45,145 bases of DNA from a virus. Shown one piece after another: positions 28,848-37,353 of the stretch. Within the stretch, counting starts at the first letter, position 1, and the number at the start of each line of letters is the position of its first letter. The stretch is from the IMG/VR virus record IMGVR_UViG_3300034072_001272, positions 1 to 45,145 of that record; one strand, 5' to 3'. Both the position numbers and the translations under genes were made by a program. Below the pieces are notes generated by a model that searched no databases, had not been told where the DNA came from, and saw nothing but the letters and a program-made list of their open reading frames with translations.

Positions 28848-30940
28848 ACGAAGGCACCTCCGAAGTCCAGGATCCCGTGCCGGATCTTCTCGAGCGTCTC
28901 ATTGCCCTTCGAGGTGAGCTTCGCGTGAGCCTCAACAGCCTTGACCACGTCTGCCAGGCCGGCCTTCATCGTGGCGATGACCTCTGTCATGCCGGCGGCC
29001 TGTTGCACCACCTGCTGGGCACCGTTGGCAGCCGCAGCAGCTCGAGGTGAGTCCGCCCCCGGCAGGACGTTTCCGCCGGCAGCCTGCGATTGCTCCATCA
29101 GGTCGGCCATGCGGCCGGTGTTGAAGGCCGTCTCGCTCACCGGCGTTTCGAGGTTTGCGAGCTCGGGCGCGATGCCAAGGCCGACGGCGTCACCAAACGT
29201 GCCGAGCGTGGCTCGCGGCATGTCGAACCGTGAGGGCCCGCCTGACGGGCGATCGTAGAGGCCGGCAGGGTCGTCCGAGTTTGGGTTGCGAGCGAACGAG
29301 GCTACATCGAGGCTGCCGCCGGGCCCGAAGTCAGTCGGGGCACCAGGGCCGGGCGACATTCCGGATCCAACTCCGGTCGCTGCCGACTTGTCACCCTCGA
29401 CGCGGGCCAGCCACGCGGCTGCGTCTTGCTTGACCTTTTCCAGCTCGGCCTTCGTCGGGCCGGCCGCCAGGTCCGCACCGCCAGCCCCACCTTCCTTAGA
29501 TTTCTTGAGCTCCGCTTGGACCCCAAGAAACTCCGCCGAGAACTTCTTGATCGACGCCATCATGTCGTCGGTGGACTTCCGGAACGATGGCGAGAGCTGA
29601 CGCGCTGCGTAGACCACAAGCCCGATCGCACCTGCAACGAGGACGATAATCGCCACCACGGGATTGAGCAGCATTGGCAGGCCTGTCAGCACCGACTGCA
29701 CAAGCCCGATCCCTGCCGACATCACCTTCATCGCGTAGCCGATGCCGATCGCCCCGAGGCCGAATGTCAGGACGCTGCCGGTTGCCGTTCCAACGATCGT
29801 CGAAAGGATCGGGAATCCGTCGAGGAGCCAGCCGATGCCGCCGGCAACCTTCGTGAGGAAGCCGGCCACGTTCATCAGGGAAGGAGCGAGACCGTTTCCG
29901 AACGCGATCGAAACATCATCAACGGCACTAGTCAGAAAACGGATCGCCCCGCCGAGGCCGGCGTCCATCTTCTTTGCCGTATCGGCTGCGACGTCGCCGG
30001 CGGCCACGATGTTGGCATGAAGCTTCCTGGTTTCGGTGACGGTGCCTGCGATCGCCTGGGCTCCGGTGATGCCAAGCAGACCGAATGCCGCGTTGAATTT
30101 TTGCAGCCGCTCTCCGCTCGAAAGGTTCGCAGTGACGGCCGCCACCTCGCCAAGGGTGTCAACCAGCGGCCGTACGTTGCCGGCAGCATCGAGAAACGCC
30201 ACGCCGAAAATGTCTTTGAGCGACGCGGCTTCGGCTCCGGTGATCGTCAGCAGACGTCGCAAGGCCGTTCCGGCGTTACTCCCCTGGATGCCGACGTTGC
30301 CGAGCGTGCCAAGGATGGCGGCCGTTTCTTCGATCGTCATCCCTGTCTGGGCCGCGACCGGGCCGGCGTAACTCAACGCCTCGCCCAGGCTCTCAACCGA
30401 GTTGAACGACATGTTCGCCGCGGCCGTGAGGGTATTGGCCACCCGAGCCGCGTCGCCCGCGCCAAGATTGAACTGCCGCAGACTGGCCGCCATGATCCCC
30501 GACGAAAGCGTGGCATCCGTGCCCGTGGCCCGGGCCAGGTCCATGACGGCCGATGTCATGACCATGATCTCGTCGGGCTTGAAGCCCGCGCGGCCCAGCT
30601 CGCCCATGAGGCTCGCGACCTGGGTGGCCGTGAAACTTGTCGTGGCGCCGAGCTGCCGGGCCCTGGCCGTCAGGGCCTCGAGCTCCGGACCTGTCGCCTG
30701 CGAGACGGCGCCGGCCGACCGCATGGCATCGTCGAATGTGGCAAAGCTTTTGACCGCCAGCCCCATAGGGACGGCGATCATTCCAGCGCCCATGGCAGCG
30801 TTCATGCCCCACCGCTGCATGGCGGCACCGGTCTGGTTCATCTTCGCCTGGACGCGATCCAGGGCCTGCTGGAACGGACCATCCTTGGCGAAGATCTCGA
30901 CGTAGGCACCGCCGGCACGGACGGCTCCGGAAATGCTCAT
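28844..30940 (-). CDS. Tail tape-measure protein
   Basis: 698 residues, ATGA overlap with the chaperone. The N-terminal TP901-type core is clear: MRSAGAVSQATGPELEALTA, ARQLGATTSFTATQVASLMG, AGDAARVANTLTAAANMS, GMTIEETAAILGTLGNVGIQ, GSNAGTALRRLL. A central hydrophobic region (about 385-470) has several membrane-like stretches (LNPVVAIIVLVAGAIGLVVY). The C-terminus is helical. By the usual rule of about 1.5 angstrom per residue the tail would be about 100 nm. Confidence 0.93.
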   Translation of the reverse strand: MSISGAVRAGGAYVEIFAKDGPFQQALDRVQAKMNQTGAAMQRWGMNAAMGAGMIAVPMGLAVKSFATFDDAMRSAGAVSQATGPELEALTARARQLGATTSFTATQVASLMGELGRAGFKPDEIMVMTSAVMDLARATGTDATLSSGIMAASLRQFNLGAGDAARVANTLTAAANMSFNSVESLGEALSYAGPVAAQTGMTIEETAAILGTLGNVGIQGSNAGTALRRLLTITGAEAASLKDIFGVAFLDAAGNVRPLVDTLGEVAAVTANLSSGERLQKFNAAFGLLGITGAQAIAGTVTETRKLHANIVAAGDVAADTAKKMDAGLGGAIRFLTSAVDDVSIAFGNGLAPSLMNVAGFLTKVAGGIGWLLDGFPILSTIVGTATGSVLTFGLGAIGIGYAMKVMSAGIGLVQSVLTGLPMLLNPVVAIIVLVAGAIGLVVYAARQLSPSFRKSTDDMMASIKKFSAEFLGVQAELKKSKEGGAGGADLAAGPTKAELEKVKQDAAAWLARVEGDKSAATGVGSGMSPGPGAPTDFGPGGSLDVASFARNPNSDDPAGLYDRPSGGPSRFDMPRATLGTFGDAVGLGIAPELANLETPVSETAFNTGRMADLMEQSQAAGGNVLPGADSPRAAAAANGAQQVVQQAAGMTEVIATMKAGLADVVKAVEAHAKLTSKGNETLEKIRHGILDFGGAFV

Positions 30941-31688
30941 GGGTCACCCGCCTTTCGCGTGACCTCGCGGAACCCGATCGACTTCAAGAACGCGGCCGTA
31001 GCCGGCTGGGAGTCGACGAACTCGGCGGGCTCATCCAGGTATGGATGGAACGTGTATGCGGTCGGGGCCTTGCCGCTGCTGGTGTCCGCGTTGATTTGAG
31101 CGAGCAGGCCCATGAGCGATGCCGTGTGGTTCCATTGTTCGTTCGACTTGCCCCACGCCATCACGAACAGCTCGTGGAACGTGTAGCTCCAAGGCTTTAC
31201 GCCGCATTGACCGGCGAACTCGATGGCGAGCTCGTAGGGGTCAACGAATTCACCAGGCTCTCCAGAGTCATCTTGTCGAGCTTTTGGCTCTCTTCGTCCG
31301 CGGCGGCGCTGAGTTGATCCTTCAGCTCGTCCGTCAGCTCCCGAGCCTTCTTGAGGTTTTTCAGAATCAGCCCCCGAAGGGGCTCCTCGAAAAAATAGGC
31401 GAGGCCCTCCAGGACCAGGTCGTAGGCGATGCGGAACGTGTCAGGCGGAAGCTCCTCCTCGAAATCCTCCCGAGTGATGCCGGCCTTTTCGATCTGCCTG
31501 CTGAGGATCGCACAGAGCACGTCCATGAACATCAGATCGTTGTGGAGGTACTTCTCTCGCAGCTCAGGCTTCACGAAGATCACCGTGAGCCGTTCGCCCA
31601 GGATCTTCTCCGTGCGACGCACGACGCCCATCGTGATCCGGATGTGGTACTCGCGGCCGTCCAGCGTCTTGAACGAATTGGCCATCAT
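30937..31688 (-). CDS. Tail assembly chaperone GT (-1 frameshift product)
   Basis: The first product ends at 31197, but the -1 frame stays open from before 31287 down to 30937 and reads as protein: PGEFVDPYELAIEFAGQCGV, KPWSYTFHELFVMAWGKSNE, QWNHTASLMGLL. The natural shift point is C-CAA-AAG at 31287-31281, where Lys-tRNA can move from AAG to AAA. The fusion has about 250 residues. This is the lambda G/GT design, needed for tape-measure folding and tail length. The stop overlaps the tape-measure start. Confidence 0.82.
31197..31688 (-). CDS. Tail assembly chaperone G
   Basis: 163 residues from the ATG at 31688 (an ATG three bases later fits the GGAG better). SFKTLDGREYHIRITMGVVR, RTEKILGERLTVIF, LMFMDVLCAILSRQIEKAGI, acidic helices, then a Ser/Pro-rich end that is translated only if no frameshift occurs. 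Partner of the frameshift product that begins with the same residues. Confidence 0.8.
   Translation of the reverse strand: MMANSFKTLDGREYHIRITMGVVRRTEKILGERLTVIFVKPELREKYLHNDLMFMDVLCAILSRQIEKAGITREDFEEELPPDTFRIAYDLVLEGLAYFFEEPLRGLILKNLKKARELTDELKDQLSAAADEESQKLDKMTLESLVNSLTPTSSPSSSPVNAA
31281..31287 (-). other. Putative -1 ribosomal slip site CCAAAAG
   Basis: Zero-frame codons CAA AAG, preceded by C. Slipping one base back gives CCA AAA; the A-site lysine codon re-pairs well, the P-site glutamine poorly. No better slippery heptamer is visible in the overlap of the two open frames between here and 31197. Confidence 0.6.
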
Positions 31689-32059
31689 CACTCTCCAAGG
31701 AACCAGGGTTTGAGTCGCACCTGCCACGACATAAGGCCGCGGAGCGAGACCGTGATCGGCGAGCCGACAATGACGACCGGCAGCTCCACAGCCACGTTGC
31801 TGATCGAGAGCGTCATGGGCTTGGGCGGGTGTTGATTGAACTTCGCCTTGAACCGGTCGTAGTTGTTCTTCCAGAGAATCTGGATCGTGATGGTGGCGTC
31901 GGCGCTGATAACGAGGGTCGAGGCCCAGTCGTGGCCGGGAGGCGTGACCTCCACCGTGCGGCCCTCGACATCGATGTTGAAATCACGAGTGCCTTCGAGG
32001 ATCTCCCCGTCCAGGTAGGCGTTCTGGTCGCGGCCAAGGAGGATCGTTTGGGTCGGCAT
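31688..32059 (-). CDS. Tail-tube-like protein 1
   Basis: 123 residues. TILLGRDQNAYLDGEILEGT, VEVTPPGHDWASTLVISADA, TITIQILWKNNYDRFKAKFN; a compact beta fold with one helix. One of three neighbouring proteins that share an I-LG-(R/K)-D N-terminal motif and similar length. Could be a tube protein or initiator complex component. ATGA overlap with the chaperone. Confidence 0.55.
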   Translation of the reverse strand: MPTQTILLGRDQNAYLDGEILEGTRDFNIDVEGRTVEVTPPGHDWASTLVISADATITIQILWKNNYDRFKAKFNQHPPKPMTLSISNVAVELPVVIVGSPITVSLRGLMSWQVRLKPWFLGE

Positions 32060-32084
32060 CGGTCACTCATGAGGATGCCCGGGA

Positions 32085-32441
32085 TCACGGAGGCGGCAGC
32101 GGAGTGAGCGCGTAGGAGATCTTGTATCCCTCGCGACCCTTGGGCGTGACCGTCTTCTCGATGTCGATGACGACCAGCTCCGACTCGAGCGACGTGTCAT
32201 CAACCTTGCCGACCTCGAACGTGCCCTGGTCACCGACGGTCGCGGTGTGGTGGGTGCAGTTGCACACGACAGGGATGTCAACGAGGCCGACTTGGGTTTC
32301 GACCTGCGTCAAGGCGGTTCCCAGAAACACCGTCGCGTCGAGCTCGTCGCCATCGGCACCGATTTCGACGGACTCGATGTCGTCGTTCGCCACGCCAGGA
32401 ATGCTCGAAACCTGGTCTCGGCCGAGGATCTTCACACCCAT
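32085..32441 (-). CDS. Tail-tube-like protein 2
   Basis: 118 residues: VKILGRDQVSSIPGVANDDI, a beta core with CNCTHH (possible metal site), ESELVVIDIEKTVTPKGREG. Shares the length and N-terminal motif of its two neighbours. Separate small gap before tube-like protein 1. Confidence 0.55.
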   Translation of the reverse strand: MGVKILGRDQVSSIPGVANDDIESVEIGADGDELDATVFLGTALTQVETQVGLVDIPVVCNCTHHTATVGDQGTFEVGKVDDTSLESELVVIDIEKTVTPKGREGYKISYALTPLPPP

Positions 32442-32459
32442 GATTCTTTCAGGCTCCTA

Positions 32460-32813
32460 TCAGACGGCGATTGGATTGGCGGAGGCGGTGCCGGTCGTCA
32501 GCGTGAGCTTGTAGGTCACGAAACCCTCCTTGGGCTCGCTGCGGGGGGCCTTCACGACGATGAGGTTGCCCGTGTGGTCAGAGCACGTGATGGCGACGGA
32601 GGCGCCCACGCTGAACGTGGTGGCGGCCTCGGCAAGAATCGTGCACTCAAACGTCTTCTTCGGGAGGCCGGCGACGTAACGCTTGAGCGGCAGAGTGCCG
32701 GCCCTGGTCGTGGCCTCGATCTTCTCGGCCTCAATCTTCACTGTGAGGTCGGAAACGTTCTCGACCGCGCCGGAGATCGTGTAATCCTTGCCGAGATTGA
32801 TCGTCTGGGCCAT
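32460..32813 (-). CDS. Tail-tube-like protein 3 (major tail protein candidate)
   Basis: 117 residues: TINLGKDYTISGAVENVSDL, TVKIEAEKIEATTRAGTLPL, KKTFECTILAEAATTFSVGA, EGFVTYKLTLTTG. A regular beta design that fits a tube subunit. It has the first position of the tube cluster and its own -10-like element (32868), both favouring high expression. Confidence 0.6.
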   Translation of the reverse strand: MAQTINLGKDYTISGAVENVSDLTVKIEAEKIEATTRAGTLPLKRYVAGLPKKTFECTILAEAATTFSVGASVAITCSDHTGNLIVVKAPRSEPKEGFVTYKLTLTTGTASANPIAV

Positions 32814-32867
32814 CGGGAATTCCTCGAAAAACGGCGTTCAAAGCGGTGCCTGTGGCACCTGAACGCC

Positions 32868-32873
32868 AGTATA
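32868..32873 (-). promoter_or_regulatory. TATACTG late -10-like element 3
   Basis: Minus-strand TATACT followed by G, 55 bases before the first tube-like gene, in a 78-base gap. No convincing -35. Confidence 0.45.
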
Positions 32874-32891
32874 TGACGCCCCGTGCGCGTC

Positions 32892-33674
32892 TCAGCCGCG
32901 GAAGGTGTTGCGGAACAACTCGGCGAGCTGAGGCCGGCACTTCGCGAGAGCCGGTCGCATGAATGGGCGCGGTGGATAGACGACAGTCTTCTCCTTGCCG
33001 ACCCTCTTCCAGCGACTGCCCATGGGAGTGTGTTGCGACACCCAACGGATAATCGGCTTCCGATTTGGCTCCCACCTCGGGATCACCACCCACGCGACGA
33101 GCTTGATGGTTCCGCCGAACTCATGGAGCCGCGGGACGGGGTGCCCTTTGTGAGATGGGCCGGCGACTGCGGAATGCGTCGAGCTGTCGTAGGCGTTGTA
33201 GAGGTTCCGGCGGAACCCAAGCATGTGACCAACGGGGGCATGCGTGTGCGGTGGCGTGCCCGGGGCGGATGGCGGCTTGGTTTTGATCTCGCGGATCCGC
33301 TGGAGGACCTTTCGGCGGTCGGCCTCGGTGATGAGCCCCTCGCGAGACCGAAGGCCGCCAGAGCCTCTGAGGAAACGCCCGCGGCCGTCCCGCATGATCC
33401 CCGCGCGTTCCGTCGTCATTCCCGGCAGCCTGGCGATGTCCGCAAGCGAAAGCCCGGAATTCATGCCGACCACCTTGGGGATCGGCTTCGCCATGCCCAC
33501 CTTCTTGATCGACTTCTGGGCGGTGCGGCGGACCAGGAGCGAGCCACGGGAAAGCCCGATGAACTCCGAGCGCGAGAGGGCCGAGATCACGCGGGCCCGG
33601 TCGAAGAACATCGACTTGTGGATCCGCATGCTCAGCAGGTTGCCGAGGGCACCCGGATTGATCCCAAACGCCAT
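32892..33674 (-). CDS. HK97 gp10-like neck/tail-completion protein
   Basis: 260 residues. The C-terminal VVYPPRPFMRPALAKCRP is the signature of the HK97-gp10 family of head-tail connectors. Before it lie a basic strand region (HEFGGTIKLVAWVVIPRWEP) and a long basic insertion (about 60-170), longer than the usual family size of about 130-150 residues. Encoded between the tail terminator and tube genes as expected. Confidence 0.8.
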   Translation of the reverse strand: MAFGINPGALGNLLSMRIHKSMFFDRARVISALSRSEFIGLSRGSLLVRRTAQKSIKKVGMAKPIPKVVGMNSGLSLADIARLPGMTTERAGIMRDGRGRFLRGSGGLRSREGLITEADRRKVLQRIREIKTKPPSAPGTPPHTHAPVGHMLGFRRNLYNAYDSSTHSAVAGPSHKGHPVPRLHEFGGTIKLVAWVVIPRWEPNRKPIIRWVSQHTPMGSRWKRVGKEKTVVYPPRPFMRPALAKCRPQLAELFRNTFRG

Positions 33675-33682
33675 GACTCACC

Positions 33683-34165
33683 TCACGGAGCCGGGGCAGG
33701 GATCATCGGCAGATAAATGCCGAACATAACACCGATGTTGGTCGTGAACTGGTCACGCTGGTCGACCTCGCTCGGCACCGAAACCTCCGCGACATCGAGG
33801 ATGTCGACGCCGGCCGGCAGGTCGTTCTTGAAGTGGTCGCTGCGGATGGCGTCCTGGATCGCCATGCCGAGGTCCTCGAGGGCCTCGATCTCCTCATCGG
33901 TGCTGACCACCTGCGTGATCCCGATATTGAGCGTGACCGCCGCGGCATTCGAGCGACGCGGGGCCGTCTGCATCCCGGTGGCCTCGTCCCAGGTCGTGGT
34001 CCCCGGAGAAACCGTCACGCGGAGCTGCTCGGTCTCCTCCCGGTCGAAGTCCGCCATGCGTCGATATACGGCGCCGATGGTCGTGATCGGAGCCGGCCAG
34101 GTGTAGGCCGAGAGAGCCGTCGCGAGGGCCTTGCCGATCGTGCGTTGGATGTGGGGGGAGCTCAT
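33683..34165 (-). CDS. Tail terminator-like protein
   Basis: 160 residues from an ATG in an overlap with the preceding stop. QRTIGKALATALSAYTWPAP, LRVTVSPGTTTWDEATG, VTLNIGITQVVSTDEEIEAL, EDLGMAIQDAI fit the alpha-beta pattern of siphovirus tail terminator/minor tail U proteins, and the gene order supports it. Confidence 0.65.
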   Translation of the reverse strand: MSSPHIQRTIGKALATALSAYTWPAPITTIGAVYRRMADFDREETEQLRVTVSPGTTTWDEATGMQTAPRRSNAAAVTLNIGITQVVSTDEEIEALEDLGMAIQDAIRSDHFKNDLPAGVDILDVAEVSVPSEVDQRDQFTTNIGVMFGIYLPMIPAPAP

Positions 34166-34557
34166 AGCGTCGCCGCCTCCCGAAACGCCTGGTCGATCTG
34201 CTCGCTCGTGAACCCGAGAGCGGCTGCCATCGGCACGAGCCAAGCGTGGGAACGATCGACGTATGGGGCGTATTCCCACTCGACGCGAACAGCCTCGCGT
34301 GTTGCCGCGTCTTGAATCGAGTCGATGGCAGCTTCGACGGTCGCCATGCTCACGCCATGAGCGACTAGCCAGAGCCGAATCTGCCTCGCCGACACTTGAG
34401 GAGGCACCGGTGATTCGTCTTCCGCTCGCTCCCAACCTTCGGGGAGTTGGTCCGCGGGGACCGCCGTGCATCCTTCCGGTGGAGCCCAGCCTGCAGGCAC
34501 GTCAGGCCGCACGAATGTCACGACCTTGCCTTCAGCGTTCAGGATTGCGAGAGCCAT
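34162..34557 (-). CDS. Tail fibre accessory protein
   Basis: 131 residues. The C-terminal half VSARQIRLWLVAHGVSMATV, EAAIDSIQDAATREAVRVEW, EYAPYVDRSHAWLVPMAAAL is a helical motif commonly found after phage tail-fibre genes. The N-terminal half is a small beta module. It follows the fibre gene by eight bases, consistent with a fibre chaperone or accessory subunit. Confidence 0.6.
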   Translation of the reverse strand: MALAILNAEGKVVTFVRPDVPAGWAPPEGCTAVPADQLPEGWERAEDESPVPPQVSARQIRLWLVAHGVSMATVEAAIDSIQDAATREAVRVEWEYAPYVDRSHAWLVPMAAALGFTSEQIDQAFREAATL

Positions 34558-34565
34558 TTTGAGCC

Positions 34566-36386
34566 TCAGTAGTAAACCGTTATGCGGACTAAAGCGCTGC
34601 CACCATTACCCCCCGCACCGCTGGTGAATCCGTTCAGGCAGCCTCCGCCACCTCCACCACCTCCGCCCGGCGCCCCACCGTTTCCACCGTTGCCTCCAGC
34701 ACCGGCGTTGTTCCCACCACCGCCGCTGCCACCCATGCCCAGGAAACCGCGAGTGCCACCACTGCTTCCGTTACCGCCACCAGCAGTTCCGCCGCTCGCG
34801 GCAGTTCCGCTAGCAAGGCCGATCGGAATCGAAGTTGCGCCGCCTGCGTACTGGTTATTTGATGAGTCGACGCCGCCGCCGCCGCCACCCCCGACGGACG
34901 TGAAGGTTGTTGTTGAGCCGGCGCCGGCGCCGGCCGCATCAGATCGACCATTGCCCCCCCCAGCAGGCGACCACTGACTGGCCCAAATGTTATTGCCGGC
35001 TGTAGAAGATGTCGCTGCCGCACCAGCTGATCCGCCCGTTGCGCCGAATGACATTGCAACGATCTTCGAGTTGATAGTCACTGACGCGCTCGCGCCGTTT
35101 GATCCAGCGTTCCCGTTTGTGTCGTCGGTTGAGACTCCAGCACCACCAGCTCCTCCAGATGGAGCAGCGATGGAACACGAAAGCGATTCAAGCTGTGACA
35201 CTAGTAGCGAAGTTTCGCTCCACCCGCCCGCGCCACCGCCCGCGCCGCCGCATCGCGCCGACGAGGCAGCACCCCTGCGACCACTACCACCGCCTCCACC
35301 TGCCCCGACGCATAAGATTTTTACGGCTTTCGCCGTCGCTGGAATTGACCATGTGTAACTACCACCCGAGCCGGTCGCGCTATCAGGCTTGCTGGTTGCC
35401 GTGAAGTCGAACGCTTCCGACTTCGTGACCGTGACCGCGCCAGTCGAACCGTCGACGCTCGTGACTGGCGGAGCCGCGTAGGTCTGGTCGCCCCGAAGAA
35501 AAGTCGAGGAGTTCGCCGTGCCGCTTCCGAGTCTCGCGGTCGCCATCGTGCCGGAGGTGATGTCACTCGCCGAATGAGCGTGGCCCGTGGCTGACTTGCC
35601 ATCGAGCGCCGACTGCAATCCCGTGACGGTCGAGATCGCTTGCTCGCCGGTGTGCGTCGTGCGGTCTCGGAGCTGCGAGTCTGATGCGTTCGCCGTCGCG
35701 CCAGTCGCGATGCCGTCCAGCTTCGTTTTCGCCGAGCTTGCGGCCCACCAGGCCGCGATGGCCTGGAATGCCCGGACGGCCGTCCACGCCCGGCGGGTGG
35801 TCGAAACTCCGGCCTCAGCTTCCTCCTGGCTGATCGTTTCGGCAGTCCACTCCCTCGCGTTTGTCACGCTGGCGTCGTTCGATGCGAGCTTGCCGTCGAG
35901 GGCCGTTTGCAGGCCGCTCACGTCCGCGATTGCATGGCCGTGCCCGGTGGCGCTCTTCCCGTCCAGGGCCGCCTGGAGCCCCGTCACGGTGCTGATAGCC
36001 TGCTCGCCGGTGTGGTTGCCACGCTGGATCGCGTGGGCCTGGGCGGCGTTTGCCTTCGTGGTAGCGTCCGTAGCTGCTGCTGCGATAGCGGCAGACTGAG
36101 CCGCGTTTGCTTTCGTCGTCGCGTCGGTGGCCGCGGCGGTCGCGACGGCCGTGTCTGCCGTGGCCTGAGCGGTCGAGACGGGCTTGTTCACGTCCGACGT
36201 GTTGTCGACGTTCCCGAGTCCAACCATCGACTTCGTGACGCCCGCGACCGTGCCGGTGAATGTCGGATTGGCGATCGGGGCTTTGAGATCGACGGCGCCC
36301 TCGATCAGCGTGAGGTTCGTGTCGTGCTCGGCGGCCGTGAGGGGCCGGCCGACCACCAATCGCTTGACGAGGCCTGCGATGCTCAT
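34566..36386 (-). CDS. Tail fibre with polyglycine-rich tip
   Basis: 606 residues. The N-terminal anchor is followed by fibre repeats (GNHTGEQAISTVTGLQAALD twice, each with a GKSATGHGH-type turn) and an alanine-rich helix. The last 210 residues are extremely glycine rich (GAGGGGGSGRRGAASSARCG; GGGNNAGAGGNGGNGGAPGG) and end in SALVRITVYY. Such a tip recalls the polyglycine sandwich of T-even gp38-type adhesins. It probably binds the host receptor. Encoded between head-closure and tail-terminator genes, an unusual place for a fibre. Confidence 0.85.
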   Translation of the reverse strand: MSIAGLVKRLVVGRPLTAAEHDTNLTLIEGAVDLKAPIANPTFTGTVAGVTKSMVGLGNVDNTSDVNKPVSTAQATADTAVATAAATDATTKANAAQSAAIAAAATDATTKANAAQAHAIQRGNHTGEQAISTVTGLQAALDGKSATGHGHAIADVSGLQTALDGKLASNDASVTNAREWTAETISQEEAEAGVSTTRRAWTAVRAFQAIAAWWAASSAKTKLDGIATGATANASDSQLRDRTTHTGEQAISTVTGLQSALDGKSATGHAHSASDITSGTMATARLGSGTANSSTFLRGDQTYAAPPVTSVDGSTGAVTVTKSEAFDFTATSKPDSATGSGGSYTWSIPATAKAVKILCVGAGGGGGSGRRGAASSARCGGAGGGAGGWSETSLLVSQLESLSCSIAAPSGGAGGAGVSTDDTNGNAGSNGASASVTINSKIVAMSFGATGGSAGAAATSSTAGNNIWASQWSPAGGGNGRSDAAGAGAGSTTTFTSVGGGGGGGVDSSNNQYAGGATSIPIGLASGTAASGGTAGGGNGSSGGTRGFLGMGGSGGGGNNAGAGGNGGNGGAPGGGGGGGGGCLNGFTSGAGGNGGSALVRITVYY

Positions 36387-36805
36387 GCCGCGAAAACTCC
36401 TGGTTCAAACACACCGTCAACGAACACCGCAGTCGGCAGGGCCCGACGGATCGTGTGGACTCGTCGCAGGTTTTCGCTGCGGCTCGCCCAGGCCCACTCC
36501 TTGTCTCGCCCCTTCGGGAGCGTCACCTCGAACACCCGCTCCTCCTCACCCGCCATGTAAGTGATCCGGTCGCGTCGCTTTGGCTCGTTTGGATAGTCCG
36601 CGGTTGAAACGAAGAAATCCTTTGTCTCGATCCGGATGATTTGCTGTGCCGCATCGATCATGTCCCACTTGCCGACCACGAGCGTGGCCTTGATCTCGTA
36701 GGAAACCTCCGGCTCGTCGACCGGCCAGTACAGGGCGTCGATCGACATGTGGAGCCGGCGAGTCTCCTCGAACATCGCCTCGCCTTCCGCGATCATGTCG
36801 CCCAC
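36383..36805 (-). CDS. Head-closure-like protein
   Basis: 140 residues from a GTG at 36805 with GGAGG at good spacing. A helix (AEGEAMFEETRRLHMSIDAL) is followed by beta strands (YEIKATLVVGKWDMIDAAQQ; RRDRITYMAGEEERVFEVTL) like phage head-tail joining proteins. Stop overlaps the fibre start. Confidence 0.55.
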   Translation of the reverse strand: MGDMIAEGEAMFEETRRLHMSIDALYWPVDEPEVSYEIKATLVVGKWDMIDAAQQIIRIETKDFFVSTADYPNEPKRRDRITYMAGEEERVFEVTLPKGRDKEWAWASRSENLRRVHTIRRALPTAVFVDGVFEPGVFAA

Positions 36806-36880
36806 GAAAAACCTCCAGTCAGCCCAGCGGCCGGGGCCCAGACGTGGCACGTCCGAGCCCCGGCCCACTCACGCTGGTGA

Positions 36881-37252
36881 TTAGGCAGGCTCACCCTGCG
36901 GGCCTTGCGGGCCGACAGCGTTGAGCTTGATGAGCACGTCGGTCGCGGCGGTCGTCGTCGCCTCGACGGTGATGCCTGCGAACGAGTCGCCATCACCCTC
37001 GACGTGCGTCACGTGGGCCTCCGACTGATCGAGATAGACCATCGTGCCAAGGGCCCAGTCGGTGCTGGCGCCGGTCTTCTTGGCGGCCCTGAAAAGCCCC
37101 TCGACGTCGAGAGAACCCTTCGTGTTGGCCGGGATCGGACGAGTCGCGACGCCGGTCATTTGGGTCCCGATCGGCACCATCGTCTTGACGGCAACGTCGG
37201 TGCCCGGCGTGTAGGGAATCGAGTTGCCAGGAGAAACGTACGCAGCAGACAT
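36881..37252 (-). CDS. Capsid decoration-type protein (DUF2190-like)
   Basis: 123 residues. AAYVSPGNSIPYTPGTDVAV, VPIGTQMTGVATRPIPANTK, GSLDVEGLFRAAKK are typical of DUF2190, a family encoded next to major capsid genes and probably capsid-stabilising. The end GPQGPQGEPA is a short collagen-like triplet repeat, an unusual addition that may be exposed on the virion. Confidence 0.78.
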   Translation of the reverse strand: MSAAYVSPGNSIPYTPGTDVAVKTMVPIGTQMTGVATRPIPANTKGSLDVEGLFRAAKKTGASTDWALGTMVYLDQSEAHVTHVEGDGDSFAGITVEATTTAATDVLIKLNAVGPQGPQGEPA

Positions 37253-37298
37253 TTGAGATCACCAACCTTTCCGAGAATGTGAATTGAGAGAACCGATT

Positions 37299-37331
37299 GC
37301 CTGGGGGCCGGCACGTCGCCAGCCCCCAGGC
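37299..37331. terminator. Strong hairpin below the capsid gene
   Basis: A perfect 10-bp stem GCCTGGGGGC (37299-37308) / GCCCCCAGGC (37322-37331) with a 13-base loop, 23 bases after the capsid stop. The T run (CCCTTTTT) is on the plus-strand side, so on the minus strand it should attenuate or protect the capsid mRNA, while it would end antisense transcription. Confidence 0.6.
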
Positions 37332-37353
37332 CCTTTTTCATCACGCCGATCGA

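Noticed and set aside
37299-37331. Intrinsic terminator ending the capsid transcript
   Set aside because: No U tract on the minus-strand side; the genes downstream are late structural genes that must be transcribed. Kept as a hairpin of uncertain role.
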